64,000 bases of DNA from Saccopteryx bilineata (GCF_036850765.1 NC_089491.1:87700740-87764739), one strand, 5' to 3'. Shown: positions 35,045 to 46,775, counted from the stretch's first letter. Translations and numbers: made by a program. Notes: a model not told the origin generated them from the letters alone.

Positions 35045-35084
35045 GAAAGTATAAACCCTCAACCTAAGGAAAACACTATGTTTT

Positions 35085-35318
35085 TTGTTTTGTTTTTTTT
35101 TTTAAATTTAAAAATAATTTTTTTATTTATTTATTCATTTTTAGAGAGGAGAGAGAGACCGAGAGAGAGGAGAGAAAGACAGAGAGAGAGAAGGGGGGGA
35201 GGAGCCGGAAGCATCAACTCCCATATGTACCTTGACCAGGCAAGCCCAGGGTTTCGAACCAGCGACCTCAGCATTTCCAGGTCGATGCTTTATCCACTGC
35301 GCCACCACAGGTCAGGCA
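35085..35318 (-). mobile_element. VES-like SINE, short form
   Basis: Head 'gcctgacctgtggtggcgca' on the - strand. GA-rich tail and poly(T) on the + strand. Target duplication GAAAACACTATGTTTT at 35069-35084 and 35319-35334. Landed only 15 bases beyond the duplication of the preceding L1. Confidence 0.95.
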
Positions 35319-35334
35319 GAAAACACTATGTTTT

Positions 35335-36455
35335 ATTTTATATACAGATTTTTTTTATCTAATTTTAGGTTTTTAGTCCACTTATGAGCCACTGAAGTAG
35401 ACCTCAGGATGATATTTAATGCAGAAAATAGAGAGTAGGTATTCTTTGTGTATATGAATTTATAACCATGAGGTAACATTTGATTTTTATAAGAGAAATA
35501 CATTTATGTCACAAGCATATTTAAGAGTGAGTTTTTAGACTGTTTACTGGAAAGTTCTCAAATATATTAGAAAAATTATAAATCAAAATAGTTTGGTTTC
35601 CAGGCACGTAGCCCTGTTAAGGAAACCCTTGGCTCTGCAAAAAGAATTCTATGATTAATCTCATCAATATTATTCTCAAGAAGCAAACTGGTGTCCTCTC
35701 ACTGTTTGATAAAACCAAAGTTCCTTCCAAATATGAGAGTAAAATAATTTTCAATAGCTTAAAATGCATGCATGTAAACATAATGTGTTATGATTAGATT
35801 ATTAATAAATCTCATGTAACAGATTAGATAAGTAGTAAACAAAATTGATTTTGTAATTAAGGTCTTAAATAGTGCCCGGAAACAAATACCTGTGGGTATG
35901 TATTCTCAACAAGATAAAGAAATTCATTAACAAGTGATAAGTATATTCTAGTTAGCCCAGTATTTTACTCAGTTCAGTCCTTCTAGCTCACATATGTCAC
36001 TCTATTCAAACATAAGAACAATAAAAATGCATTCAAGAAGAAAGGGGACATTTTTGTAGAAGGACAAGAGGGAATAAACACTAGCAAATATTGAGGCTCT
36101 ATTATTTACAGGGCACTGTATTAGTTCATTTAATCTTCATAATATCCCTGTGAAGTAGTTATATTATGCCTATTTTATAAAAGAACTAGCTATCACACAG
36201 GAAGTCAGCAGCAATATACTTAGAAACAAACAAACCAAAAGGTATAAGGGTAGTGATCACACATTAGTGATCAAAGTGTCATGATGCTGTTATTGATTGG
36301 TTTTAAAAAGCATCAATTGTCCATATAGAGACAGCAGTTTAAGATTCTTGCCAGTCAAGTTATATAATTATGTAGCCACTGGTTGTAAGCTGAGCTGAAG
36401 TTATAAAAGATAATGGATAAAAGCAAATATCTGAGCAATTCACGATAGCATGAGG
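35335..36455. other. Intergenic with an old repeat fragment
   Basis: 36085-36185 ('attagttcatttaatcttca', 'atgcctattttataaaag') looks like a decayed L2/MIR-type fragment. Nothing else. Confidence 0.45.
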
Positions 36456-36459
36456 TGAT

Positions 36460-38052
36460 CTGGTAGAAAACCAGGTGCCCTTATTAAGGACCCGCACACA
36501 ATATCTTGTTCACCAACACTCATCCAAAGCTCCAGAGGAAGGACAGTAGCCCAGAACAGGCTGGAGTCATACAGAGAGAGGGCCAGAGGGACAACTGCCA
36601 AGGTCCCTTTGCTGTGACCATTTCCCACACTGCCCTGAGAGACCATAATTCCTGGGCCAAACACTCCCCTCCCTATGGCATCAGCCTGGGAACTGCACTA
36701 GGCCCACCCTCCTGTTCCTTTAGCCCCATCATGCCATGCTCTAGCCCTGGGGAGTAGTCTGTCACCAGTATCCATCTTGGGCCTGTGGTGCAGACATTCT
36801 TAAAGGAGCCCTTGCGTTAGTCTGGAAAAATGCAGGTGGTATCAGAGATGCACAAGAAAAGACTGAGTTGTGTGGCTTCAGAAAAGGGCCATGTTCTCCT
36901 CACATGCCAGACATGGCTGGCACCACCATTCCTGTGTACAACACTCACTCCACATGGTCAATTCTTAACCTTTTGGAACCTGATGAGCTCCACATGCCTA
37001 ACTGCGATAACTCCATGAGACCCTGCCCCACCAAAATGTTCCACAGGTCCCAGGAAGCTGGCAGTTGGTGGCTGGCCTTGGTGTACCATGAGACTTCTGC
37101 TTATTGTCCTCAGCCTCAGCACTTGTGCCAAGTTTGAATCAGTGAACACTACTGGTGAATAGCACTCACCCTTACCTGGTACCTTACTAAGAACCTACTC
37201 ATGCAACTCAGGTACCACCAGAAGCTCTTAGAGTGACTGAGAATAAATGTCAGTTGGCTAGCAGAGGTTGTACACAGGGTGCCTTGAACCTTTGACTGAC
37301 TTTCCACTAGACTTGGTACTGGTAGAAGCTGCCTTCAGAATGGTGCCTGGGCTTCCCACATGTGTACATATCCAGCAGAGGCAGCCACAGATGTCGATTG
37401 CATTGTAGCTCCAAAGAGGTAGCCCAGGACTAGTCGCAGGAAGTGTCTGACATTGCTCTATGCCAGAGTTTCTCCCAGAGACCCCGGAACCCCTTGGTGA
37501 CAGTCTTCAGACCACATCTGAACATAACTCAATTAGCTCCACAAGCAGCACACCCAAAAAACATCTTGGCCAGTACCAGACCCTATTGGGCCATATTTGG
37601 CTTTGTGAGGCCAGCCCGAGAAGAGCAGCTCATATGCCCTGATTGGGGTCAATCTTCATAGTCAGCCAGCCTGAGGGGTAATCCCACCCATTATTGTGTG
37701 AACAGCAATGAAGACTTAACTACAATAGTAAGGATCACATAACACAGACAAGAGTCATCCTGGAGTACTTAGTGTACTTAGCCCCACAGGGCACCTTCTA
37801 CATAAGGACACCGCACAGAGACTGGGAGATAAAGGGAGAAAATATATAGAAACAACTACAGAGAGGCTGCCAACATGACAACATGAAGAAACATGCCCAA
37901 AGTGATATGACAGAAGAAATTTCCAGAAAAACTACTAAATGAAATGGAAGTAAGCAATCTACCAGATATATTGCTCTAAATAATGGTTAGAAGGGTGCAC
38001 AAGGAACTTCAGGGAAGAGTGGATGAAGCTAGTGAGAATGTAAACAAAGAGA
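36460..38052 (+). mobile_element. L1 5'UTR and start of ORF1, broken at a duplication junction
   Basis: A GC-richer stretch without long frames leads into 'aacatgaagaaacatgccca', followed by 'aatttccagaaaaactacta' and 'gaagtaagcaatctaccaga'. This matches the opening of mammalian L1 ORF1 (basic N-terminus, then the Asn-Glu-Met-Glu-Val-Ser-Asn-Leu-Pro region). Stops and frameshifts are present, so it is inactive. The element stops abruptly at 38052, where fragment E begins, so the rest of ORF1, ORF2 and the 3' end are missing. Confidence 0.75.
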
Positions 38053-39084
38053 TGCATGCATTATAAAAATGAGACATCAATCAAGGAAAAGATCAAGGAT
38101 TGACAAGTCTCCACCCCACAGGAGAGCATCATGAGTGGCTTGGTGGGTATCTCTCAGGGTCCGCCTCTCTCACAGTCTGTTCTGTTACATTCAGACTTAT
38201 TTTCATGTGTGCGTGTCCACTAGTTGAAATCACATGTGGGTGGCCTAACAGGTGAAATCCTAGATTCAGGAATCAGACCATGTGTCTCACGTGAGAAGAC
38301 CTCAAAGGTCTTTATTTGTTGACATGTGGAGACCTCTGCACCCACTTTAGCTGCTGCTCATGTTCCCTCGTCCCTGTGAACCATGATTGCTGGATCCCAT
38401 CCCTGTCCATGGACAGTATTGTTTTCCTCAATTTCTGGCTCTTTCATCAGTGCTCTGATGGGTAGTCTTGAAAATAGACCTTTGAAAAGTTGCGCAAGTA
38501 TTCCTGTGGCGTCACACCCTAGGATGAGCATGGCAGGGGAAGGCGAGCACCTGTGGAACATTGATGGGTCCTGTACACTGTCCTCCCAGAAGAAGGGCCT
38601 TTTCCACTTCCCTCCAGTGAACTTCTGAGGCATCTCCATCCTCACTTTATCACCAGGGCTCGTTACCAGCAGACCAGAAGCCTCCCAGTCTGATGGGGAC
38701 AGAGCTCTCTCACAGGGCTTTAAAGAGCATGTGTCCCCATCGGAGAGGTTGTCCAACAACTGCCTTGCACTGGCGTGTGCACTGCCTCTCGTTGGAAGCA
38801 CATGGATTTGCCCTCTGTCCCTTTAGAGAACACTGACTCTATGGGAGCTTTCTGTGCCACAGGGATGTGGCTTGGGTTGTGAGGAACGTTTTCCAGCTTG
38901 TGGTTTGTCTTTCCAGATTTCTGCATTTTTCTCATGTTTGTTTTAGGCCCAGGAGAAGCTAGCCTTTGCCTGACTAGCTTCTGGCCTTGAGGTCACGCTT
39001 AGCACTCTGTTCTCTACTCTAAGAAGATGCACACACTCAGTAAAAGGGCATCATTATTTCATTTTCATGTCTGGTCTCTATTCC
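38053..39084 (-). repeat. Unit E: third copy of the 3' flank of the duplicated gene
   Basis: The - strand matches 23000-23970 of unit B and the corresponding part of C, with small insertions and deletions. It starts at 'atgcatgcattataaaaatg', where L1 sequence ends. It ends at 39084 ('ggtctctattcc'), next to the inner end of the right arm. Its 147-codon frame (38358-38801) differs from that of B in a block that is out of register. It holds none of the three coding exons. Confidence 0.85.
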
Positions 39085-40043
39085 ATTACTTCAACACTTG
39101 ATTAAAGTACATAAAACCACCTATAGCAAATAGCACACTTACGAAGAAAGATTTTCATAGAAACATTCCTTTTAAAGTTGGAAAGAAGACAAGAACATGC
39201 ACTATTATATATTGTACCAGAGGTCTTAGACAGTATAATAAGAAAAAAAGATATTAAGTCTGTAAGGTACAGAAATTAAATGATAAATTTCTCATTATTT
39301 ATTTATTATTGGACATTCTCCCTTTGAAGCCAAGAGAACTTAAAAGAAACTTTTGGTCTTAATATAATAATTCAATAAGACCAGTATATTTAAATTTGAT
39401 GTGTAGTAACAAATTGCATTCCTATATCAGTTATAAAATTTATTTTTAAAGAAAAGCCTTACAGTTATTTAAGAAAATGGTATCATACCGCTGAACAAAC
39501 CAATAAAAAACAGTCTAGATTTCTTTGAGGGAAACTAGAGAGCTTTATTACTAATATTATATACCCAAATAAACTGAAAGGTATATATACAGTATCATAA
39601 ATAAAAAACAATATTGTAAAGATTTCAGTTTTCTCAAATTAAAATGAAATTTTAAAATTTAAAATTGTATTATAAGTCAATTAGCAATCTGATTCTCAAG
39701 TTTAGGTGGATAAACAATGGGGGAAAGGTAACTGAAATATTCCTGAAAGAGAATAGTTGATGTTATAAAACTACAGTAATAAAACATAAAACTACAGTTA
39801 TAAAACTACAGTAATAAAACAGTAAATAAGACATTTTGTTATTAACTCAAGGATACACATACATATTTTCAAAATATATCATTAAGCCAGAGACAGCGGA
39901 GAGATATGCAAATGTACAAATACCAATTATTTTATTTCACAAAAATGAGATAGTCAATTAACTGAAAAAAAGATAAACTATTCAATTTTGGGAAGTTGAT
40001 TCTGAGGCAACTGATACATAATTTGGGGGAAAAACAGTTCCCC

Positions 40044-40502
40044 TACATTAGCTTGCTAGGACTGCCATGACTAAGTAACACAAGTTGAGTGGCTTAACCA
40101 ACAGGAAATGTTTTGCCTCAGTCTGGAGAATAGAAATCCAAGTTCAAGGGGATAGCTGAGCCGGTTCCTTCTGAAGAGTATGAAGGAGAATCTGTTCCAT
40201 GCCTCTTGCCCAGCTTCTGATGCTTTGCTGTCAATCTCTATCCTCCTTTAACTCATGAAAGCATCGCCCTGAATCTCTGCTTTTGTCATCACATAGCAGT
40301 CTCCCCATGTGCTCTGTCTGCGTTCAAATATCCCCTTTTATAAGAACTTTGGACATATTAGGCTAACCTTAATGACTTTATTTTAATATATCATGCTGAA
40401 GGCCTTATAAAACCCTATATCTAAGTATGGTTACATTTTGAAGTATGGGAGGTTGGGATTTCAACACACAAATTTGGAGGGACATTTATCAACCCATAAC
40501 AC
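40044..40502 (-). mobile_element. MLT1/MaLR-type LTR in the right arm
   Basis: Mirror of 24926-25385. Reads antisense, from 'ccctacattagcttgctagg' to 'tttatcaacccataaca'. Confidence 0.85.
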
Positions 40503-40649
40503 TCTTCTATACTGTATACAATAATCATTTCACAGTTAGTTAAAACCTAAATTTAGAAAAAAGTACTTTAAAGTAGGTTGATAGTTATGATTACAGGGAA
40601 CACAGAGTTAGTCCTTGTATTATTATTTAATAATTATTATATTGTTTTC

Positions 40650-42819
40650 CAGTGATCCCTTGCTCAAGCCAGCAACCTTGGGCTCAAGCTGGTGATCCTG
40701 TGAGGCCCGTATGCACTAGAAAAGGAGCACATACAGCCTCCTGTATGGAAGGAGGGGAGGTGGAAGATACGGGGCAGGGCAGAGGCAGGATGGATGGGAC
40801 TGTCCAGGTACCTTCAACTTCAAGACTCCCAGACTCTCTTCTTCCCTCCCTCCCTGAAGTCTGAGCCCCAGGACTCAGGACCCCTGCTTTTCCAAGCAAG
40901 GCTCAAAGTGGGCAAGGTGATCTGGATGTAGGACCTGCACTCAATACCTTAAAGTTCTACATACATGAGACCAAGAGTAAAAAATGGGAAGTGGTCCGAG
41001 TTCCACAGCAGGGAGCTTTGGAAATTCTGATGCAGGGTCACAGAAATGCCAAGGACACTGACTGGCATTGTCCACCCCTAGAGAAATGAGGGCTTAGAAG
41101 AGTGCATGCACAGAAATCCTCCCTGCCCGACACCCAAAGGCACACATGCTCACATGCTCACATGCACAGCCACCTACAAATGCACACATGGCTGCGGGAA
41201 CACAGGTGGACACACGTGCACACACAGGGAAAGGACAGGCACAGTGAGGACCCTGTGTCAGTACTCTTCTCCTGTAAGGACTTTGTCCTTTGTGTCTGCA
41301 TTCCTTTAGAATTCAGTATTGTACGATACTACAACTTTATTTTCTTCTCATAAATCTTTTAACAATAAAAGCTAAATAATGTACTACATAATATGAGTGA
41401 CACATGGATAACATTGAATGTATCACGTTAGTATGTTTAGAACTATCACAGTCATGCATGCATTATAAAAATGAGACATTACATCAAGGAGAAGATCAAG
41501 GATTGACAAGTCTCCACCCCACAGGAGAACATCACGAGTGGCTTGGTGGGTATCTCTCAGGGTCCGCCTCTCTCACAGTTTGTTCTGTCCCTGTTAAACT
41601 CAGACTTATTTTCATGTGTGCGTGTCCACCAGTTGAAATCACATGTGGGTGGCCTAACAGGTGAAATCCTAGATTCAGGAATCAGACCATGTGTCTCACG
41701 TGAGAGGACCCCAGAGGTCTTTATCTGTTGACATGTGGAGACCTCTGCACCCACTTTAGCTGCTGCTCATGTTCCCTCGTCCCTGTGAACCAGGATTGCT
41801 GGATCCCATCCCTGTCCATGGACAGTATTGTTTTTCTCAATTTCTGGCTCTTTCATCAGTGCTCTGATGGGTAGTCTCGAAAATAGACCTTTGAAAAGTT
41901 GCGCAAGTATTCCTGTGGCGTCACACCCTAGGATGAGCATGGCAGGGGAAGGCAAGCACCTGTGGAATTGGATGGGTCCTATACACTGTCCTCCCAGAAG
42001 GAGGAGCCTTTCCTTCTTCCCTTTAGGGAGTTGATGGGGCTTCTCCATCCTCACTTTATCTCCAGGACTCATTGCCAGCAGACCAGAAGCCCTCCAGTCT
42101 GATGGGGACAGAGCTCTCTCACAGGGCTTTAAAGAGCATGTGTCCCTATCGGAGAGGTTGGCCATCAGCTGCCTTGCACTGGCGTGTGCACTGCCTCTTG
42201 TTAGAAGCACATGGATTTGCCCTCTGTCCCTTTAGAAAACACTGACACTTGGGAGCTTTCTGCACCACAGGGAGGTGAAACCTCTCTCTGGCCTTGGGTT
42301 GTGAGGAATGCTTTCCAGCTGGTGGTTTGTCTTTCCAGATTTCTGCATTATTCTCATGTTTTTTAGGCCCAGGAGAAGCCAGCCTTTGCCTGACTAGCTT
42401 CTGGCCTGGAGGTCACAATTAGCACTCTGTTCTCTACTCTGAGATGATGCACACACTCAGCAAAAGGGCATTATTATTTTCTTTTCATGTCTGGTCTCTA
42501 TTCCACTTGTGATTTCCCTTTCAGAAGACAAAATTCATATTTCAGATAAAAATGAGAGAAAAAGGTATAAGAGTGCACCCAAAAATGGCACCTATTATAA
42601 TACTTCATTGATAGGAAACAGATAGAATAGGTAAAGGAGCAGAGATAGAAAGCAGATGAGAGGTTGCCAGGGGAGGGAGAGTGGGGAGTGAGTCCTTTTG
42701 GTGCAGAGTTTCCATCCTGGGAGATGGAATATTCTGCAATGAAATAGTACTGTGTTTGCACAGCACAGTGATGGTATTTCACGCTCAGGAATGGCACAAC
42801 TTAAAATCAATCGATCCTT
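40650..42819 (-). other. 3' flank of gene C, with mirrored SINE fragment
   Basis: Mirror of 22608-24780. Holds the 147-codon frame 41767-42210 identical in sequence to that of unit B, and a SINE fragment at about 40650-40711. No independent gene is supported. Confidence 0.5.
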
Positions 42820-42825
42820 TTTATT
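42820..42825 (-). promoter_or_regulatory. Candidate polyadenylation signal of gene C
   Basis: AATAAA on the - strand, equivalent to 22602-22607. Because the C stop codon is earlier (42868), the predicted 3'UTR is longer than in B. Confidence 0.4.
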
Positions 42826-42867
42826 TTTTACTTAGAGTTAATCACACTATGGAAAAAGAAGGAAAAG

Positions 42868-44782
42868 TCAAAGAACAAAACAAAAAAAACCCAGAAAAAT
42901 TCCAGAAAAAATAATAAAATAAAAAAGTAATTGATGCAAAGGTAGAAATAAAAGGATAACAATTAAAGAAAATAAAAGAAGACTTTCAAAGAGCAATGGA
43001 GAAATAAATTCTTCTGATGTGTCAGAGAGAGCTGGTTGCAAAACAAGTGGCTCCCGAGCTGGCCCTGAGGTGTTGTTCAGGGGCAGCGACCCTTGTCTGG
43101 GCAGAGCCAGGACAGGTTCAATGGAGTCTTCTTCAGGCAGCGGTCTTCCTGCCTCAGCGTGGTCAGGAGGCGCAGTGGAGGCTGGTCCCAGCTCCATCGC
43201 TGCATCTGCAGGGGTGGCAACAGGTGGCTCAGCCTCTGAATTTGAGTGCCTGTCTAGAGTTGGATCGGCCTCCATTTCTGGGTCGGCCTCCATTTCTGTG
43301 TCGGCCTCCATTTCTGGATCGGCCTCCATATCTGGGTCAGCCTCCATTTCTGGGTTGGCCTCCATTTCTGGGTCAGCCTCCATTTCTGGGTCGGCCCCCT
43401 GGGTTGGGTCGACCTCCATTTCTGGGTCAGCCTCCATTTCTGGGTCGGCCGCCTGGGTTGGGTCGGTCTCCATTTCTGGGTCAACCTCCATTACTGGGTC
43501 GGCCTCCATTATTGGGTAGGCCTCCAGAGATGGGTTGGCCTCCAGAGATGGGTCGGCCTCCATATCTGGGTCGGCCTCCATATCTGGGTCGGCCTCCAGA
43601 GATGGGTCGGCCTCCATTTCTGGATTGGCCTCCATATCTGGGTCGGCCTCCATTTCTGGATCGGCCTCCATATCTGGGTCAGCCTCCATTTCTGGGTCAG
43701 CCTCCTGGGTTGGGACTGCCTCCAGGGCTGGGTCTGCCTCCGGGGCTGGGTCGGCCCCTGGGGCAGGGTTGGTGTCCAGGTCTGCCTGTGCAACTGGCTC
43801 CTCCAGGTGTCCCTCAGCTGGAGCAGGAGACGGCTCTACCTCCCGGGCTGTTGCTGGATCTGCTAGAGGAGAAAGATCATCCATGTGCTTGCATTTCCAT
43901 GTTTTCCCCTAAGACAGAACCCAGCCACAGGCCCATACCCACCACAGGATGTCCTCCCCACCAGCTGTCCAGCATATGGGTGGTCTGAGGCTGGTCTGAG
44001 GCTGGTCTTTGCTCCTGGTCAGCCTCTAGGGGTGCTCCCAGTGTGTCTGACGCCGACCCCTCCCAGGAATCTGTCATGTATTTCCACTCTCTCCCAGCTT
44101 CTCACCCTCGGGCTCAGCCTCCTTTGCCTCCTGGTTGTATGGTCTGGTTCTATTAGCATGGGCCCGGTGCTCCAAGTAGGAGTCGGACATGGTGACTTGT
44201 GCTTGGAGTCTGGGCGGTTCTGGGGGAAGACATCTCTGACGCCTGCGCGGCATCGGGGTAGGTGGCCTCCAGACCCTGGGCTGCTTCCGGGATGTAGATC
44301 TCCTCAGGCAAATCATGCGTCCTACGTTCCTGGACTCCTGGAAGGTCACTCTCAATGCAGGACGGCATTGAACATCAGTAGTACCCTGAACAGGGCCCAC
44401 AGTGGTAGAGAGGGTGTGGGAGTCCTCTTCCACACGCTGTTGCTCCTCCATGTTTTCCACTGAACCCTGCAAATACATGACCTGAGCAACTGGACAGGAG
44501 GCCTCAAGCCCAGTCTGGCCCTAGTCATTGCTGCTTCTACCCAATGATTCTTCTACTCTGGAATCAGTCCCAGTCCTGGGTCAGCACAAACCTCCACCCT
44601 GGGAAAATGAGATTCACCCTCAGGGCTGGAGATAAATCTAGGGCAGTAGGTGCCCCCACATTTTCCATCCAACCAGCCAGCCTTTACCTGGTTTGTGAAC
44701 TGCCTGGTTCACAAGGCTTCTGACCACCTGCTCAGCCTGTTTCTCTTAAGTGCAGGGTCTTCCCACGTGAAACCCTCTACAC

Positions 44783-44813
<31 letters not shown>

Positions 44814-45131
44814 TACACTCACACACACACACACACACTCACACACACACATACACTCACACACACACATACACTCACATACAAAACTCACACACACGCA
44901 TGCACACACACGTAGGGGACATAGAACTGCCCAGTTGAGGTCAGAGTGGTGGCCTGTACTGGACAGAACTGCCTCTGGGTCTACATGTGTTACCTCTGGG
45001 TTCTGGCGAGAAAAGGGCCACAGACGTCTGGGCTGAGTCTGGAGCCAGCAGCGGCCACGGTGGAAAAAGCCATCATGGCTTTTTTTTGGTTTGGCACGGC
45101 CTCGGGACCGGGGAAGACAGCATGAGAACAT
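42868..45131 (-). CDS. Gene C: inverted paralogue of gene B (497 aa, 3 exons)
   Basis: Predicted exons are 45131-44994, 44466-44106 and 43862-42868, with the same donors and acceptors as gene B and the same phases. Exon 1 has seven base changes from B in 138, five of them altering the protein (in codons 19, 28, 33 and 43). Exon 2 keeps the [10 protein letters not shown] and EAEP segment. The hexapeptide array has 26 units (residues 216-371), six fewer than B, including a YPIMEA and a DPVMEV unit not seen in B. The tail is shorter by ten residues and still hydrophobic, ending FFCFVL. Frame retention with exact multiples of 18 bases lost or gained is notable, but the excess of replacement changes in exon 1 gives no sign of strong constraint. 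Same alternatives as for gene B. Confidence 0.5.
43249..43716 (-). repeat. Coding minisatellite: 26 units of 18 bp in gene C
   Basis: Same unit as in gene B, read on the - strand. Six units fewer (108 bp) than B, accounting for 36 of the 46 residue difference between the two proteins; the rest is the tail. Confidence 0.9.
44783..44923 (-). repeat. (CA)n microsatellite in intron 1 of gene C
   Basis: Tracts of acacat, cacaca and ctcaca units. Mirror of 20393-20555, with altered unit composition. Confidence 0.85.
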
Positions 45132-45189
45132 GTTGACTCTTCCCAAGTCTCTGGGCAAGTGAGCTGGGTAGCAGTTGTTTTACAATGTG

Positions 45190-45202
45190 GTTGCCTGGTT
45201 AC
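45190..45202. promoter_or_regulatory. RFX-type X-box upstream of gene C
   Basis: GTTGCCTGGTTAC, identical (reverse complement) to the site before gene B, 58 bases from the ATG of gene C. Confidence 0.55.
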
Positions 45203-45255
45203 CAGGGTTCCAAGTTCTGTTCGGCTCTCTCATCAGGTGTGAGGGCCCTGTGTGG

Positions 45256-45288
45256 TGAGGTCACTGGTCTTGCCAGGTAGTGATGTCA
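45256..45288. promoter_or_regulatory. CRE-like sites in the C/D divergent interval
   Basis: TGATGTCA (45281-45288) is the reverse complement of the left-arm site TGACATCA. TGAGGTCA (45256-45263) is the diverged partner of the second left-arm site. Confidence 0.45.
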
Positions 45289-46600
45289 CTGCTCTTGTCT
45301 GAGGAGGTGCTTGGTGTAGGGGACCAGGAGGCAGAGCCGGCTCCTGCTCCACCTGAGGGACATCTGGAGGAGCCAGCTGCACAGGCAGACCTGGAGGCCG
45401 ACCCAGACCTGGAGGGGCACCCAACTCCAGTGGCCATGCCTCCTCCAGCAGCCACTCCAGCTGCAGCTCTGGAGCCGGGCGGCCTGTGCAATGTCTCCGG
45501 ACCACACTGAGGCCCCCTCACAGCTGCCTCAGGAACCCTCTACGGAATATGTCCTGGTTGTGGCCAGATGAGAAGAGCTGCCTCAGAACAACCCATCAGG
45601 GCCAGCTCGAGAGCTGCTTGTTCTTCAACCGAGCACATCAAAAAAATTTGGTTTTCCACTTCTCTTTAATAGTTTTATCTTTTTTTTTTACATTATGTTT
45701 TTATTTTTTTCCAAGGTGTGATTCATATTTTTATTATTTTAACATTGTAATTGTTCTGCATTTTTATATTTTGTTCTTGTTCATTTTTCTGTTTTGCCTT
45801 TTCATAGTGTGATTAAAAAATAAAAGTAACAAATAAAAGTGATTTATTATATTTTAAGTGATGCTATTCCTAAGCATGAAGTACCTTCACAAGTGAATGT
45901 ATTATAGCATCACTATCTTGTTGCAGAATGTTCCATCATCTGAAACGAAAAGTGTGCACCAAAAGGACTTACTCCCTACTCCTCCCGCCCTGGGAACCCT
46001 CACCTGCTTTGTTTCTCTGCTCCTTTACCTATTCTGGACTTTTTTTTTTATACGTAGACTCTTATACTATGTACTTTATTGTATCTACTCACATAGTTTT
46101 GTTTGTTTTTATTTGAAATACCATTTTTGACATTTGAAAGGAAAATCCCTGGTGTAATACTGACCAGATTTTAGAAAGATTCCCTTTTAGTAAGTGTGTG
46201 AATCATCTAGGGGGAGAGACCGCTGTGTTAAGTGTGACCCCAGAGGAGAAGATAGACGATGGCTGGCCTTTCTTGGCCTTATAACAAACAGTAGAATAAT
46301 GCAGAAACCTGGGAAAACAAACCACAGGCTGAAAAGCACTCCTCAATACCCAAGGCCAGAGAGAGGTTTCACATCCCTGTGGTGCAGAAAACTCCCAAAG
46401 GTCAATGTTTTCTAAAGGGACAGATGACAAACAGATGTGCTTCCAATGAGAGGAAGTGCACACACCATTGCAAGTCAGATGATGGACAACCTCTCCAATG
46501 GGACTCATGCATTGTACCTATGGCAGGAGAGCCTTGTCCCATCAGAGTAGAAGGCTTCTGTTCTGGTGGCAACCAGCTCTGTGGACAAAGTGAAGACAGA
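45280..46600 (+). pseudogene. Unit D: truncated RalGDS-like paralogue plus 3' flank
   Basis: + strand 45335-45510 encodes the Pro/Ala/Glu linker (EAEPAPAPPEGHLEEPAAQADLE) and stops at the same TGA after CNVSGPH as unit A. The early stop is therefore older than the inverted duplication. It lacks exons 1-2 and the hexapeptide array. Downstream is a T-rich stretch and a diverged 3' flank reaching about 46600. It lies head to head with gene C. Confidence 0.65.
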
Positions 46601-46775
46601 TCTCTTTCAAATGTGGAATATAAAACTGAAGGCAATAATGAACAAACAGGACAAAATCATGGACACTGAGCTAGCATCTTGATTCCAATAGTGAACATTT
46701 TTAACAAGAATGCTTGTGAAGTCATACACATGTCTGTGTCCTCAGCTTAGAGATGAGAGCATAGCAATATTCATC
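46601..46775. other. Unique flank outside the right arm
   Basis: Nothing recognised. Confidence 0.4.

Larger units (their letters stand above)
39086..46600. repeat. Right arm of the large inverted duplication
   Basis: Reverse-complement counterpart of 18650-26307, in the order AT-rich inner end, MLT1 LTR (40044-40502), SINE fragment (about 40650-40711), gene C 3' flank, gene C, then unit D. The first matching bases after E are 'attacttcaacacttg' at about 39086. Homology to unit A fades at about 46600. Confidence 0.9.

Noticed and set aside
36440..37661. Cluster of 60-89 codon frames in a GC-richer stretch
   Set aside because: Best explained as the 5'UTR of an L1 leading into ORF1 at about 37880.
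43017..43988. 323-codon + strand frame rich in Gly-Arg-Pro-Pro-Phe-Leu
   Set aside because: Antisense of the gene C minisatellite. The opposite strand has the spliced, phase-consistent frame matched by gene B.
18181..46770. A CRISPR array or phage-like repeat system suggested by the regular 18-bp units
   Set aside because: Units are contiguous, without spacers, in a mammalian sequence, and form a coding minisatellite.
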